NCBI RefSeq assembly: GCF_030164425.1
Contig: NZ_JASNJD010000002.1
Span: 310,001 to 374,000 of the forward strand
DNA length: 64,000 bases
DNA from: Pseudodonghicola flavimaris
GTDB lineage: Bacteria > Pseudomonadota > Alphaproteobacteria > Rhodobacterales > Rhodobacteraceae
Direction of reading: 5' to 3'
In this document: positions 63,950 through 64,000 of the stretch, piece by piece
Position numbering within the stretch: position 1 is the stretch's first letter
Layout of the letters: every line of letters starts with the position of its first letter
Notes under the pieces: model-generated
Databases searched by the model: none
What the model was told of the DNA's origin: nothing
The model's input: the letters and a program-made list of their open reading frames with translations, nothing else
Made by a program: the position numbers and the translations under genes

Positions 63950-64000
63950 CGCGGGGCTCCTGAAAACGAAGGTTGCCCCGAAGATATGATCAAATTGCGC

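Noticed and set aside
1-64000. CRISPR arrays, rRNA genes, replication origin, prophage
   Set aside because: No regularly spaced repeats, rRNA segments, dnaA/repABC-type features or phage structural genes were seen.

Overview
The window looks like a chromosomal segment of a high-GC alphaproteobacterium of the order Rhodobacterales (Paracoccaceae/Roseobacter relatives). The Rieske protein has the Rhodobacter layout and ligand numbering, the imuA-imuB-dnaE2 operator has the alphaproteobacterial LexA form, and FnrL-type sites, a box benzoate pathway and a TRAP transporter are present. This is inferred from gene content and remembered family sequences; no search was run.

Layout. 0-2.2 kb: end of a LacI-type regulator and a YcaQ-family DNA glycosylase. 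2.2-16 kb: an aerobic benzoyl-CoA (box) locus, all on the minus strand. It runs from a TRAP transporter (dctPQM) through benzoate-CoA ligase, an alpha/beta hydrolase, a DUF309 protein, boxC, boxB, a 58-residue cysteine protein coupled to boxA, boxA, a thioesterase and boxR to a degenerate 3-hydroxyacyl-CoA dehydrogenase. Three promoters (before boxC, the ligase and dctP) share a TGCA-N6-TGC motif that I read as the BoxR operator. 16-20.7 kb: a sulfatase, then a sulfide:quinone oxidoreductase-like operon (Tat-exported flavoprotein, small membrane protein, periplasmic DsrE-like protein) with an FNR-type site. 20.9-27.3 kb: cytochrome bd oxidase and its assembly exporter (cydDCABX), with an FNR-type site before cydA and a 39-codon cydX.

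27.4-37.4 kb: an EamA transporter and divergent LysR regulator, a GlcD-type flavoprotein, an agmatinase-family enzyme, a large SAM-cyclase-AAA-TPR protein, a DUF4242 protein and a BBE-type flavoprotein. 37.4-43.9 kb: the SOS mutagenesis cassette imuA-imuB-dnaE2 between two gene-free stretches. The right-hand stretch carries a decayed tyrosine-recombinase C-terminus abutting tRNA-Lys(UUU), so this looks like the remains of an integrated element. 44-49.2 kb: dapF-mtaB and the cytochrome bc1 operon petABC. 49.4-55.5 kb: a GST, a PaiB-type FMN protein, an FMN riboswitch with a type II lumazine synthase, and thiBPQ behind a TPP riboswitch. 55-64 kb: a MarR-like regulator, MAPEG protein, aroC, HD protein, AEC transporter, malonyl-CoA synthase, EamA transporter, cobO and a class III aminotransferase.

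Most genes are household or catabolic and easily recognised. The less ordinary points are the box operator set and its small Fe-S-type protein, the lost catalytic residues in the box-linked dehydrogenase, the LexA box inside the imuA/imuB overlap, the SQR/DsrE trio, and a dispersed intergenic repeat found after at least five plus-strand genes.
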